64,000 nt of DNA from Cheilinus undulatus (GCF_018320785.1 NC_054865.1:34596398-34660397), one strand, 5' to 3'. Shown: positions 48,390 through 62,261, counted from the stretch's first letter. Translations and numbers: made by a program. The notes: generated from the sequence alone by a model not told the origin.

Positions 48390-49100
48390 TGATGGCTGAT
48401 CACAACATTGCAAAGCAGATGGATTTGCCAGACTACACGTCTTTGATCAGCCAAATCCATCTTGAAAAGCTCCAATCTACAATGTTTGTGCCAAACCGAA
48501 CACAGTTCGGACCAATCAGGGTCATTTAAGGAGAATGAGGCAATGGCTATGGGGAGGGTTTAGTTATACTAGCCGTTTGCAATGGCTGCCTCCAGTACGG
48601 TGATTAGCTTGAATGTAGCTACAACATAACAACAGTTTTATCATAACTGGACCACATTTCTCGTGGATCATTAAAGGAGGGGGTTGCCAGGGTATCCAAT
48701 GTCTGCTGCTGCGGTAGTTAGCTGAAATGTAGCCGTAGGAAAGTGGCAGTTTAATCGGAACTAGACCAAATTTCTTGTTAACAAGAGAATAGAGTCATAA
48801 CAAAAGCTGTCTTCGGCAGAGAAGATGTTTTTGCACGTCTCCTGACTGGCCTTGGCATCAGTTTATTCTACAAGGAGCTCCATCATTCACAACTAGGCAG
48901 CGGTGTCCTGTCAGCTCAGGAAAAGCGGAAGTGTAAACCCCATTTTATCTTGTCAGTCTGATTGGCCCATCATAAATCTGACAGATAGAATGGTTATCCA
49001 ATCACCTGAGAATTTGTTGAAAAGTCCTGCCCTTCCCAAAAGCTTTCTACGGGAGCTTTCCCAGATGAATGTGAAATATAACCATGCAGTAGATATATGA
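48390..49100. repeat. Unclassified teleost interspersed repeat
   Basis: Contains phrases such as GATCAGCCAAATCCATCTTG and AGCCGTTTGCAATGGCTGCC that I recognise as recurring across fish genomes. No coding potential and no defined ends. Class unknown. Confidence 0.45.
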
Positions 49101-52100
49101 AACAAGTCTATTTGGCACGTCAGGTTAGGCTGTTGATGCTATTTAATTTGTTGATGGCCAATGGTTTTGAACCGGGTCGAAATAAGCTGATTTTGATATT
49201 AAACCAATGCATCAGTGCATCCCAGTCATGACCCACGAGTATGGAGAGTGCCAGTGTTAGACCTGAAAATAAATGTGAGTCATATTGCTGCATGAATACC
49301 ACCTTTTCCAGACCAAGTGAAACTACTTATTGGGTACTCATATAATTACAGCTCTCAAGATGACTCTAAAAGTATGGTCTATTTTCAGCAGATGTTCCAC
49401 CCTTTCTGACTGTTATAACAAAATGGACAACAAAAATCACACAAGTACCAAACAATATAGAGCATTATAAAGAAAGGTAAAACTGATATGTTGTCATATG
49501 TCAGTGCATATTCTCATGCTCCTCTTGCCAAATCCTCAGTGCAAAGTCTGCAGTCTGCTCTGCTTCTGTAATCTTTATTTATATTAAAAAATCAAACTGT
49601 AGAGGAATTGTAAAATTGAGTGACTGCCCTTTTATTAATCTAAGATGGTATAACTGGAAGTTCAAAACAACTTCATTGTTTGGGACACATTGAGTACATG
49701 GAATAAAATCAAGGCTCATTACAAACTAGAAAAAGAGTAGTTTTTAAGTTTTGGCAGAATAAAGGTTGGAACAACTTGCAAAAGTCTTTGATGGAGGAAC
49801 AGTAATGTAATTTAAAACAGACTAACTTTTATTGATATACAGATAGGCATTACGTACCAAAAGACATTGATATACCCAAATTATCTTTTCTGAAAGACAT
49901 TCTTACACAGTCTTTTCCAAAAAGATGTATCTTATTTGTTTACAAAATCGTTGGTTTAAATCTCAGCTGCTCCACAGATCAAATCAGAAAGCAATGCCAG
50001 ATTGACATAGGAGAACAAATAGAAGAAGACATATGGGCATCAGTTATAAAATACACTTACTACATTGAGCTGCAATACTGACAAGGAGAAGCATTTTAAG
50101 ATATAGTATAGACTCCACTGTACACCATCGCTGAGGGGCAGGCTCGGTCTCTGCTCACCAATTTTAATTAAGTGTAATCTAGAAACTGCAACTTTTTCAC
50201 ACATGATTTGGAAATGTGCTAAAATTCAACAGTTTTGAACTGGACTTTACTCCATGAACTTAAAAACACAGTAAATCTGGCTGCTATCAGCCTGTAACAT
50301 TGGAACATAAGGGAATCACTGTGGTGATGTAGGAGTTTTTTTTTTTTGCTGTTGTTTTTTTTAAATAAATGGGCATGTCATACCTACTGTGTTTGTGTTT
50401 CGTCAAATTTCCAAGTTCTTAAAAAAAAGGTTCTAAATATATTTTGCAAATAATGTACCACTGTTGTCAGAGTCTCAATAAAGCGTATAAAACATCAAAC
50501 TGCAGACATAATTCTTACTCTGCCTACCAGCTTAATGAGGGCCGACTAACATCATGCTGTGAGGTGGTATCAGGGTGGAGAATCAGCTATGTTTTACAAC
50601 TTGGTATCAGCCCCATATCCAGTACTGATACCAATACTGGTACACCATAAACTCCCAGGATTTGCTATTTTGCTTCACGAGTTTAAATCCATCTTTCTTC
50701 CTGCACAAGTCTTTGCAGAACAGAGATCTGATCAGAGCTGATGATTTAAGTTAAAAGATATAGGATTAGAACATCAAGTTATGTTCTTATTTTAAATATA
50801 CCAACACTGATTCGGTTCTTAAAAGATGCAGATATGGCCAAGGTTTAGGTTGATTTTCTTCCCAAGGTGACAATTCCTCCTGCCACTCTGTGCAGATCAA
50901 ACATGCAACTGTAATATAAACTCCACACAAAAAAAGCCAAAGTGAATAGCAGGTGAACTGTGAGTGTCTCGTTCTTGGTAGGGATAAACTGATGCATTAC
51001 TGAAACATTGGTATCAACAGGTATCGCCCCTAATGACAAACATCCGCCCATTGGCAGATAATGTGGCATGATAACAGCGACTTAACAGCTGATATCTTTC
51101 TCTAACTACTGATTAAAGAATATTTTTTTTCTTTGGCGGTGGCACAACATCACCTGTTTGACGAACTCTGTTTCGTTTTCATAATCAAACATGAGAGAAA
51201 ATGTTGGCAGTACCAGCATCAGTAATGCCCAGATTTTCACAACCAGTGCATCTCTAGTTTTTGTCTATGAATATTTATGGCTTTTTCTTTCCCTGCTCCG
51301 TCTTTTTCTCTACAGTTATCCTAGCCTTGCTGTAGCATCACTCATATTGATCAATGAGTCAGGGCTCTGTCACATCAAACTTCATTCTGTTCAATTAAAT
51401 TATGCCAACTTGCACAGCAGGCATCCTTAGCTGGCTAGAGCTGAAGGACACATCAGACTGCGGTGTCTCTGCCAAGCTTCAAGAACACTCAGGTTAATGA
51501 CAGGTCAAATAAGCACAGAGGAGACACTGCCTCATCCTCTTGTCCTGTGCTGTTAATTTTTCCTCAAACCAACTTATGCTTCCTCCCACTCAGAGACTCT
51601 GGCGGGCAATCTGCTCACTCTCTCTCATACTGTCTGCCTTGCTCTTTCTCTCTACCTTCACATTGGCCCCACAAGGGCATCCAAATGAAATAAAAGGTTG
51701 CTTGTGCTTTTCTTTGCCAGGGAAACTGGTGATGAACACACCAAGTGCTTCTGACAACAAATTGGCAGGGTGGACAGATCAATAGTAGAGATTGGTCCTT
51801 GGGTGTCTCCTCGTGTGAAGATACAAATAGAGACTAACTCCTTCAGGGTCAGTGATGGGGAGAATTAAACTATGTGACAGAGGGGGAAACACCTGCATGA
51901 GGAGCTGGATATCAAACCATCTTACCTTTTCATGACAAATCAAAGTCTATCTAGAGGCCATTACACTGAAAACTGTGAAGAAGACACTGAATGTTTACAA
52001 ACATTTGATGGATGCAAAACCTTAATTTATAACAGTTTTAACTCAATTTTAACTCAGTATGTTACACGTTCACACATCTTAGGTTGGTTCCATTTGAGAA

Positions 52101-52292
52101 TGTTAAAACCATTATAATTAAATGTGGAGGTAAATATGACCTAATATATTTGTGAAAAAAATTAATAAAAGTAACTTTGATCTTTTTTGTATTCATTAAA
52201 TGACTTTGGGTTGATTTTATATGGGAACTAAAAAAATGGGTTTAAGTTGTGTTGAAATGTCTCTTGGCTGTCCACTAGTCATGAAAGCAACA

Positions 52293-52430
52293 TCACTGAC
52301 CAGGGTGCATTGAAGTAGGTGCTGTATCGCCTTTAAATGAAGTCACAAGACTCAGGTGAATGGCTGCTATTGAGAGGGCACAAGGATCATGGTCCTTCTC
52401 AAAGTCCAGGTCACGGGGACTGTTAAACAT
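52293..52430 (-). other. 45-codon ORF of unknown nature
   Basis: The ATG at 52,430 opens a frame beginning MFNSPRDLDFEKDHDPCAL and ending at TGA (52,295-52,293). Composition looks protein-like but it has no recognised family, and a stop lies just upstream. It may be a repeat-derived fragment or chance. Confidence 0.15.
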
Positions 52431-53333
52431 ATTTGGAACTGGCTAGTAAGTATGAGTGATTACATAACTGGAATGGTCATGTCATATACCTGGTGAAGGC
52501 AGAAATAAAACAGGAGACTGACATAAGCGCTGTACAACTTTTACCCAGCAGCTTCTGATATGCTATCATATCATCCTTTAATCATATAATATGTGCTATA
52601 TAATCATAAAATCCTATTCATCCAATAACATTATATAGTGATATACTATAATCATAACCCTGCAAATGACTGGCAACAGAGGGTGTACCCTGCCTCTTGC
52701 CCAATGACAGTTGGGATTAGTGGTGTAGAAAATGGATAAATGGATGGAAAATAATCATATTCTATGGCGCTTTTACTCGTCAAGCTTTACTTTGATGTCA
52801 TAAAATTATGATAATATATTTACAGGGGAAAAGGGACTGTACTTAAAAGTGTATTGAGCAGTCAAGGTCTCAGCTTCCTCCTGATTTTGTGCTTTTTAAA
52901 ATGTATTTACTTTTTATTTATTTTTGAAGAGAAGGAAATGGTGCACACTAGATTGTGGGTATCCCCTGTGAAGGATACATTTGTGAATAATATATTTACT
53001 ATATATATATTTATCATAAATGATATATTTTATGTCTTTCTCGTTTTTAATCAGACAAACATATTCAAAGACAAGGAAAGTAGAATTTTTTTCCAACTAT
53101 TATAGAAGAAGTTGAATATTGACTCTTGAATATTTGCATGATGTGTAGAATAGCATGCAAACACGTTCTCTGCCTCAAAAACATTTACTTAACTGGTATT
53201 TTGAAACATATTCAGGCAAAGAAATATTGCACCTTCTATGATTTTGAAAATTGCAGTAGGACACATTGTGATTCAACCTAGATTTTGATTAACTGCCAAG
53301 TCTTAGTTGAGACCCAACACCACTAAAATTAAA

Positions 53334-53935
53334 GAGGACATATTATGCAAAATACACTTTTTCATGCTTTTCTAATAAAAATATGTGCCCTTTGCCTGTC
53401 CTCAATCCCCTCCAAGAATCAGACCCCCCCCACACACACACACACAGACACACACACCTTTTAGAAAATGTTCACTGAAACAAGCTGTTCTCAGATTTTC
53501 CCCTCATGATGTCATGTGGGGAGTTAGCATCGCCCCCATGTTCAGTCGGCCCTCCCCAATTGGAAGAAAATTCCGCCCTTCTCTCCTGATCCTCCTTACA
53601 GCTAGCAGTTGAGAGGAGGATCAGGAGAGCCACATCCATCTCCTGAGAGGGGCAGGGACAGGGGTGGAGCCAGACAGCTCAATAACATTTAAAGCCACAG
53701 ACACAGAAACAGCTCGTTCTGAGCAGGGCTGAAACTGAGGGGTTTTTAGACATGCAAAAATCCTATACTGGCATGTTTTTCTTAAGCAGCAAACTTCACA
53801 GGCATGTTTTGGGGATATCTTTTCCTTAATTTACAGGTCAAATTAGGACTGATTTGTGTCTCTCTTTATTGTATATGCTGGGGCTTCAGAAACATTGGCT
53901 GCTTGAAAGGATATATAGCTCCACCTTAAAATAAC
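53334..53935. repeat. Teleost 'GAGGACATATTATGC' repeat
   Basis: Begins GAGGACATATTATGCAAAAT, a phrase typical of a common fish non-autonomous repeat, and holds an AC microsatellite at about 53,428-53,458. The right boundary is estimated. No ORF. Confidence 0.5.
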
Positions 53936-56900
53936 AAGTTGTACAGAAGTTTTGTATTGATACTTCAAATTTGGCCTGCACATGCAAGAAAAATAATGCT
54001 TACGGGCACTCCCAGGCCTTCAGCCAATAAATAAAATGTATGCTTGCTGAGTGAGAAAGTATTGCTTATTTACATAACTGTTCTCGTTCGTTATTTTGCT
54101 GCCCTAACAGGAAATATTTTCATGGAGTAAATCCACAGGAAGAATCCATACAAATCTCTTCTCAAGATGAGAGAAAACAATCACATGACAAGCTGTTCAT
54201 AAAACACTTTACTGGAAGATTTGTAAAAAAAATTACCATCAGCAATACCAAAGGGTTCAAGAATGGGACCAAAAACTACAACAGAGAGTCAGACCAAAAA
54301 ACTATACAATACCATAAAAGTAAGTAATTAATCAAAACACCCTTCCTCTGTAAATGTCACAATAAACTCATCATCACGCACCCACTCGCTGCAAACCGAC
54401 ACAGGTTGACACGATACTTTCACTGGCTTTACAGTGTGACACCAGAAACAACCACAAGCCAAACTTAGCTTTGTTATGCTGTCAGAGGGCTTCACTTATT
54501 TAAAAAAAACCTTCAGGATGTTAACAGAAAGTCTGGTCAAGCTCATAAATATCATGAACATCTGAAATCCATGAGAGGATTTTTTACAACCCTTAAAGTC
54601 AAGTAGTTTGATTTAATATATTATTGAAAGTAACATCATTATGTCCTGGACCCACATCCCTCCTTTAAATTTTAACCATGCTACAGAGGAACATCAGATT
54701 GTGAACTTAAAAAACAGATTTATCAGAAATGAAAAGTTCCCTCCAGGTCCACAACAATCAAAATACTAAAATGCAGTATTAGAGGAAGCCTATAGTAATG
54801 TTTACACAAGCCTGAATTCTAACTATCATCCATTCACATACATAAGTGTACAGACATCTACATATTGCTCTTGGCACTTCCATATCAATACAACCACTCA
54901 TCTGAAAATCATTGGCCTATTTACGCAATATCAAATAAGTCATAGCCTAAAGAGCCAACTGCTAAAACAAACATTATATCCCTCAAGGTCTATTGGGGCT
55001 GTTAGTTGCCAGGGCAACAGGTTGTTCACAAAATCAAAGTCCAATCTGAGAAGGTAAACCTCCACACTGTCTGCAGCAACCGTCTCCATCAACATCTCCG
55101 CAGAAAGCCGGCCAAATCAGTCCTCTCCCACTAATGACAAACAGTGTTTACCATTCCCTGTGGTTCTAGAGGGGTTTGGAGACATGATCGCAGATGTTGT
55201 GAAACACTGTTTTCTATTGCAGGATGTTTTTTTGTCCGAGTGATGGGAGTCAAGAGAAGAAGGACCACATGCTGCTTCCTCTAAACTAATCATCAACATG
55301 TCAAATGGTTTCCTTGGAGAAGCTGCCAAACCACAGGGACAGTGTGACAAGTGACAGATCAGAGAGAGTCAGCTGTATAATTTCTTATCTATCCTTCATT
55401 CACATAAAAAGAGGCAGTGACCTTCACTCACTGGCAAACTTAGTGACATCTCACTTCAGGTGACATATCAGATAAGCAATGAAGCTAGGGGTCAAACTCT
55501 GTTCCCTTGTCACCGTAGAATAAAAATAAAATAGATACAATTGGAAAGAGGGAGGGACTGGAGTACTGGAAAGAAAAGGAAGTTAAAATGAAAGTGGGTG
55601 TGAGAAGCGTAACAAAAGAAAGGAAAATAATTACAGAAAACTGAAGGCTTTGGCCAGAAAGTTTTGATTAACACTGAATGGATTCTCTTGAGTGAAGAAT
55701 GTCTTATATATGGACATATCTACAAACTATACTTTTTCGATATAAAACAACTTTAGTCTATAGCCTAATATTGGTCTGGGCATTTTGCCTTTCTTGAATC
55801 TGTTTTTAATCACTACTGAATGATATGAATGCAATTGTTGAACACAATACTCTCTGTATCCCAGAGCTTTTTTGTTTTGTTCAAGATTGCATCGATTGCG
55901 TTAGCATGCAGTAGGGGGTCAGTGGAGGAGGAAACACAGTCTGATTTGACTCAGAACAGCAAGCTCCTTTTGGCAGAAAATTCAAATTCAACCCACCTCT
56001 CAGATGCCTTCTCCTGGTGGTCCTTGTTTACCTCTAATAAAAAAAACAACTTTATGCTAGAAATACCATTTTGCCATCAACTGTGCATTAAACAGATGGT
56101 GCACGGATGAATGCTGCTTTAAAAACAGATAACAAAAAAGCAGACTATTAAAATGGTCAATATTTTTCACCAGTAGAAGACAATCTGACTGGAAAACTGG
56201 GCACGAGTCTATGATATGAGTGAGTCTTTGGATTTTAAATAAAAAAGAGGAAATACCCATAAGAAACAGAGCTGCATCACAGTTATAGCATATTACAGGG
56301 AGGAGAGGACAGGAAACCACAGAGAGCCTGCTCTCTGCAGAATTCTGTACCCCAAGGCAGTTTTTGCAGGAGCCTGGATCTGAATATGATTTTCATTTGT
56401 CTCCCTAAATCTCACTCTGACTGCTTCTCTGCTTTGGTCACTGTAAACACTTTTTTCCTCTTTTTACCTTAAAATAACAGCAACCTTTTACTCAATCCAT
56501 CCCTGTGACGATCATCTATCTCATCTCCTAGGATTACTACAGAAATTATTTTCCCTCAGACTTTAGGACATCGTTTTCTCCATGTATGTTATCACAGGCT
56601 AAGACAGCCAGTCCACATTTTAGTTTAACTTTTGTTTTTAAAACAGCCCCAGTCAAATCAATAACATATAAGGTGAGTTCACATTGCTCACAGATGGCTT
56701 AATTCCTCCTGCTCTGACACTTACAGAACATCTGAGCACAGGATAGACAAGGGTCACCCATGCAGAGGTGGATCAGGGCCCTGTGTAACAGCGGCAGTTT
56801 ACAGTAGGCTTTTAGCATGCTGCAGCTGTGTGGGTTGACACAGAGAACCGCTGGCCCCTCAGGTCTCCACAGTTGTTTTCATTAGAGCCGATTTTTATTA

Positions 56901-57270
56901 AGTCAGCATTTAGAAATGTTTACTCCCTTGTTCATGTTTTGTTTTCTTCTCATTTGTGCACCACAGCAGAGGTGTGTGTGGTAAGCAGGGGGACTGAAAA
57001 GGTTAGACATGACTTTCTAGAAGTCCCTGTAATGTCAAATCCAAAATTTGCATCTTGACACACTAGATATGCTGTAATAAGGTTGATGTAAACATGTGAA
57101 TACGCTGAGATCTACATGTGACTAAAGCTTGGATTTGGACCAAGTTTTCAACTCTTATCTAGCTTGGTTTTATTTGAGCAGGGAAAATATTAATATATAA
57201 ATTTCCCAAACTATCAGCCACGGTGACCTACGGATCATTAGTGTGTCAAAACAGAGAGATTTGTACCAGA
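53936..57270. other. Gene-free stretch within probable phlpp2 intron 1
   Basis: Mostly unique-looking sequence with only short random frames. The 77-codon minus frame at 55,117-55,350 and the 93-codon plus frame at 55,829-56,110 have no recognisable domains or splice context. Nothing else is supported. Confidence 0.45.
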
Positions 57271-57274
57271 AAAC

Positions 57275-57712
57275 AGTAAATTGAATCCCCAACCTCTGTC
57301 TTTCTGGTCTGGCACAGAGCCAGGCAGCTGTGCCCTTAAATTTAGGATGAGAGAACAAAACTAAGACTTTTTAGCTCCAAACTGCCTGTTTTGACATAAA
57401 TGTGAAAGTTTCCCTGGTGGCTTAAAACAGAGTTGTAACATAGCAGCACAGCAGATAAATGATTCCTCTAGTCAGGTTGTAGCATTGTTTTATTTAAGAG
57501 AAAGGTATTTCTCGTGAGTGTGTGTGGCTTTGTCTCATTCAACTGACACGCCCACACCTTCCTAGAGCAGATATTACTGCCCCATTTTTCATGATTTTCA
57601 AGATTACTTTTAAAAACTTAGAGATGTTTTCCATGACTGAAATTTAGCCTGGTGGTTCATAACACATTTGTCTGATTTTTTTAATGACTTCACAGGGACT
57701 TTAAGGGGTTGG
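57275..57712 (-). mobile_element. TTAA-type MITE, copy 2 (inverted)
   Basis: Read on the minus strand it parallels the 21.6-22.0 kb element: AAAGTCCCTGTGAAGTC, GTTATGAACCACCAGGCTAA, AAATCATGAAAAATGGGGC and GCTGCCTGGCTCTGTGCCAG recur in the same order. The end near 57,712 is CAGGGACTTTAA with a TTAA. The left boundary is less clear. Confidence 0.6.
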
Positions 57713-59580
57713 TGGAGTTTCACTATGTGAATACTGAGGCTCACTGATTGGCTAAAAAGAAAAGAAAGTCATAAATATGAAAAAGAACATTTATTTGCAT
57801 TTGGTTTTGAAAGGGAGTATTTCTTTTGTCAACATGCATTCCTAAAATAGAAGTTAACTAACTGTAAGCCTAGGTGTGTTTTAAGTAATACTGCCTCAGG
57901 TTTACCTTGTAAATGCTTTCAGGTTGGGAAAAGACTTTCAAAGCCTTTCACATCAGGTGGTTCTGTAGCAGCTGCAGTCTTTACTGATGGACCACAGCTT
58001 CCCTCACCTGCTTTGTCAGATCATTACCTCTGACAGCTGCTGTTAGACAAGCTAGCACCTGGGAGAAGGATCTCCGAACACGGCCGCTGCTGTGTGTTTC
58101 AACAACACATCACAGCCCACCTTCAACACCACTGTGGGTGGGAATGAAAACCAGGGGTACTTTGTGCTGCCAAAAACGGAGGTCTTTTAGTGAAGCTGTG
58201 TGACTAGAGAACTTCTAAACACCAGCACAGAAATAGTGGGTGAATACACTTCAATAATTCACCACAAACACACACAAAATAAACCCTTAAACAGCTACCT
58301 TCCCAGCTCTATGGGCAAATCAAGCTGTTTTCTCAGCCTTGGCAGTGTGTCAAGTGCCCAAGTACCAGTCATGCTGCCTGGTCCCTCTTTTCCCATGAGT
58401 GGACAAAAGGAGGCAGGAAGTCTCCAAGGGGCCTGGCTAGACTCGGACCAGTGTGGCCTGACTACTGATAGTATCCCAAGATACAACCAGTTCTCATGCT
58501 GGCAAAGGGGAAGGAACAGAGCTTCCATAGGACACAAAGGGACAAGAATAAGAGATCATTGTGATCTACAGAAGTTACAGCTAAAGAAACAAGAAGCTGT
58601 AATACCAACCAAACTATCTATCTAATTATTGTTTGAGAAAAAAACACACACATTTGCTATGTTATGAGTGTGGTAGTTCTAAGCAGACGCTCATCCATAC
58701 ATTTATACACTGCGATCCTCTTTGATAACAAATAATTATCGGTTGTTCCCTTAAGATCTTTCCTTATTTATCTAGTTCCCTTGAGAAATCAATGCTGCAC
58801 TTCCTGTGATAGAATATTAATTTCAGGTTTTTTCTCATGATACTAGCTTATTTATCTTCTTATCTTGGAAAACAAAGCTGGTTATCCTATTGTATCAGAT
58901 TAATTAATTTCATTATCTCAAGATAACAAGCTATGTTTTCTCAAAACATTAGCCTCCTCACTGTGAAAGGCTAAATCATGACATGCCATGCTGCCTTTTT
59001 GTACACTAATGAGGTAAGTTAAGTCTATTGCTTAGGTTTTGTTTTTTTTACTGTTTTTATTTTTCATAGAACAACAAACAGGATTAAAATAATACAAGTA
59101 GCAGATGGGGTCATTACAGGTTCAACAAATAATAGTTCATGGATTCAAATCAGCTTCTAATGCACAGTCAAGATAAGAGTAGTTAGAGACAAACCCTTGT
59201 GTCACTGAATATTATATTAAGTCACCTCCTTTGCAGTTGTAACAAAAAAAAAACAAATTAAAAATCAGTTATACAAATTACCGAATGATATTTTTATATG
59301 ACAAAACAAGTATCTCCATCACTTTAGGTTTACATATGATTTCCAGGGTTCCCAGTACCTTTCAAATTTATCTCTGGCATATCTTAACACTTGACCTTCT
59401 CTCTAAGATACACTACAATAAAGTTCTTGTATTGTATTGTATCGTATCTTATAGAGAAGGTCAAGCGTTCCATACATAAATTTACCCAATGACCTCTTTC
59501 CATTCAGCAATAGATGGAGGCTGCTTGTTGAGCCATTTTCTTGTTATCATTTTTTGTAACTGGTTAATAAAATTTGTATT
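57713..59580. other. Gene-free stretch with AT-rich repeat fragments
   Basis: The 141-codon plus frame at 58,200-58,625 has random composition and no domain. About 58,720-58,960 repeats TTATCTCAAGATAACA-like motifs typical of fish repeats. A 22-bp-stem hairpin lies at 59,390-59,465. Confidence 0.4.
59390..59465. repeat. Hairpin with 22-bp stem
   Basis: Arms 59,390-59,411 and 59,444-59,465 pair with one mismatch (CTTGACCTTCTC against GAGAAGGTCAAG at the base). The 32-base loop contains ACAATAAAG and TTGTATTGTATTG. Confidence 0.75.
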
Positions 59581-59589
59581 AACCCCTTG

Positions 59590-61395
59590 GAGCCTGAAAA
59601 CACAAATAATAGCCAGAAAATTCTAATTTTTTGAAACTGAAATGTTAATTTAACTTTCTACTGAAATTTTTAAAAATCCAAATGTCCATTAAATCTAACA
59701 TATACATTTTTAGTATCTCACTTCATTCATTAGGTGTTTTTGGTAACTGATAATCCACTTGAGGGCATTTTTTATCATTGATCAGATTGTATTTAGAAGT
59801 TTTTTTGAGTAATTTATTGAGGATATTGATTAGATGGAGGTATCATAAAAGTATGTATCAAATATGCGACAGCAGGCGTTAAGGGGTTAAGTATCTGTCT
59901 CCTCTCTTTAAGCTTACAGGTAAGACACCTAAATACATAAAACTGAAAGATAGAACTATATCTGAGCCAAATATTGGTTTTATCTCTTCTGTAACATTTT
60001 TCCAAAAATGGTGAAAGCACAGGACAAAAAATATGGAAATGTCCAGCAGATTTATGCACACACATCCTCCAGCAGCAACTGAGCTTAGGTCTGTTAGTCT
60101 GGGACTCTTTAATCTTTGGGGTTATGAAATATCTTAGGATAGTTTTCCAAGCAAATTCCCTCCACAGACCAGAGCTGGTGGTGGAAGAAGATGATGTGCA
60201 AATGTTTAGCCAGTCGTCCTCAGTTATCTTTACATTAGCTTCTCGTTCCCATCTTGTTTTTACATAAAATGTAGAGTGACCTCTTTCTTCTTGCAAGGAT
60301 TTGTAGACTTTTGATATCCATTCTCTGGTTACATTACCTTTGTAAGCTTCCACAAATATCTTAATCAGGATTAATACTCTGTCTGTTGTGGACTTAATAA
60401 TTTTGTCAAAATAGTTTCTCATTTGAAGGTATCAAATCAAATTTCTGTAGGTTATAGGTTTCTTTAAGTTTTTGAAAGGACCACAACCCATTACTACTGG
60501 TAATTACTGAAAACCAGGTGATTCCTGATTTCCTCCATTCTTTGAATCTATTGTCTAGTTGAGCAGGTATGAATTCGCAAATTCTTTGTCCTTCAACATT
60601 TTATTCCAAATGTTTGGTGGAACGGTTACTCAAGTGGAAAGATTATTTAAGTGTTTATTTAGAAGGTTTGTGTCTCCTAACAGGAAAGGGAGAGGTATGT
60701 TTATTTGGCTTTGCTCTATTGTCTTCCATTTAGCATCATATGTGTCATCACACCAACAAATTAAATAGGGTAGGGTAAATAGGTAGGCAGGGTAGTGCCA
60801 ACCCCCCTCTGTCTCTTGAAAGTTGTAATGTCTGAAATTTTATCCTTGTGTTTTTTTTCCTTTCCAAATGAAGGATGAAATAACTCTGTTCCATTTGTTA
60901 AATTGCTTCGGGGGTATTGCTACTGGTAGTGATTGAAAGAGAAAGAGTAGTTTGGACAATACATTCATTTTCACAGCTTCTATTCTGTTATGCATGGACA
61001 TTGGTAGAAGAGAGCACCTGTTTAGGTCTGTTTTAATTTCTGCTGTAATAGGAGCATGATTGCGGTTTTCAGATCTTTAGGTATCTGGACCCCTATATAT
61101 GTAATACAGTTGTTATTCCACTTAGATTGACAAAGTCTGGATGTACTCTCCCCAGGTTGGCAGTTGAAAATTAAAGCCTGTGTTTTCTGTAAGGTTTAAT
61201 TTGTAGCCTGGGTACAAACCAAAATCTTTTAGTAGGGATAATACTTTAGGCAAACTTGTCTAAGGGCATGTAAGCGTTAAAAGAATATCATCCATGTATG
61301 CACAAACTTTGTGGTGATCCTCCCCGATTAAAATACCCATTACATCACTATTCTCTCTAATGGCCTGAATCAAAGGTTTGTCTGTTTCTTTGTAT
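59590..61395 (-). mobile_element. L1-like LINE ORF2 fragment, 5'-truncated
   Basis: Minus-strand frames encode KVCAYMDDILLTLTCP (reverse transcriptase active-site region, DD pair present), then KQFNKWNRVISSFIWKGK, and a 202-codon frame (60,422-59,814) with WREFAWKTILRYFITPKIK, CCWRMCVHKSAGHFHIF, the L1-type C-terminal Cys/His region. Stops and frameshifts separate the pieces. Sequence 5' of the RT catalytic motif is absent, the usual result of incomplete reverse transcription. Confidence 0.78.
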
Positions 61396-62260
61396 TATGT
61401 GCTTTTGCAACTTTGAGCATGAATAAGAGGAAATCTCAAGATTACATCCAGAAATTGATCATTTTTAAAGAAACACAGGGTGAAAAAGGTATGGATGCAT
61501 GTCCCCTTCAGGCTTCCTTAAACTATGAAGACTGGACGGCAGTTATTTCTTTATTTTCCCTTCAACATATGTCAATATATAAATCAAAAAGACATAATAT
61601 TGTAAGGCTCCAGAGTGCCTTGTCAAACAGAGAGTTGCAATAAAAGCTGAAGAAATTTTCGTTTATTTCAGATTTTCCTTTCAGTGGAACAGCACCACAT
61701 TTCAATTTGGGGAGATTTGTGTACTCAATGTGGGAGGAAATACATGTGATCCTTTTAGAAGCTGTGGTTTACTCGGTCTTCCACTGTCTCTGGCACTGCA
61801 TCATGAGAGCAGCTCTGAGCCCAAACATGAGGCATTCCACTGACTCAGCAGTCACATCAGTGGCCTTATTAAGTGGAAACAGATTACACAACAGCGTTCA
61901 GCGTTTACATTAATGGCAAACTCCAGAACTTTTGTTGCTGTTAGGATGCGTTCACAATGCAGGTAAGTTACCTAAATACTAATCTTTTTCCCTTGTTTAA
62001 CTCAGATCTGTGTTTTTAAGACAGTTTGAACACAGCAAAATCTGAACTTTTCAGAACAGATTTGGGCCACTTTTTCCATTTTTGCAGATCGAAATAACAA
62101 AGAGGTCTAATCATTTGCAATCAGCCTCCAAAGTTTGACATCAGCAGATCTTTATATTTCACAAACTCAGAGTAAACTATGATATTAGAAAACTAGAACT
62201 AAACACTGCTGTGAGATTTTCCATTTCTGGATAGTCAAAGTACAACTGTGGCTAAAGAAA
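61396..62260. other. Gene-free stretch
   Basis: AT-rich non-coding DNA. Open frames at 61,413-61,643 and 61,707-61,913 have no domains. Nothing else supported. Confidence 0.4.
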
Positions 62261-62261
62261 A

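Larger units (their letters stand above)
47368..53330. other. Probable phlpp2 intron 1, proximal part
   Basis: No exon is recognisable. It contains a CA microsatellite (about 47,527-47,566), the repeat listed at 48,390-49,100, a TIR-like repeat near 50,975-51,260 whose ends resemble TAGAGATGCACTGG, and a 'catccatcc' fragment (about 52,670-52,760). The upstream phlpp2 coding sequence was searched for on the minus strand without success. Confidence 0.45.

Noticed and set aside
58200..58625. 141-codon plus-strand ORF
   Set aside because: Random composition, no domain, no promoter or splice context.
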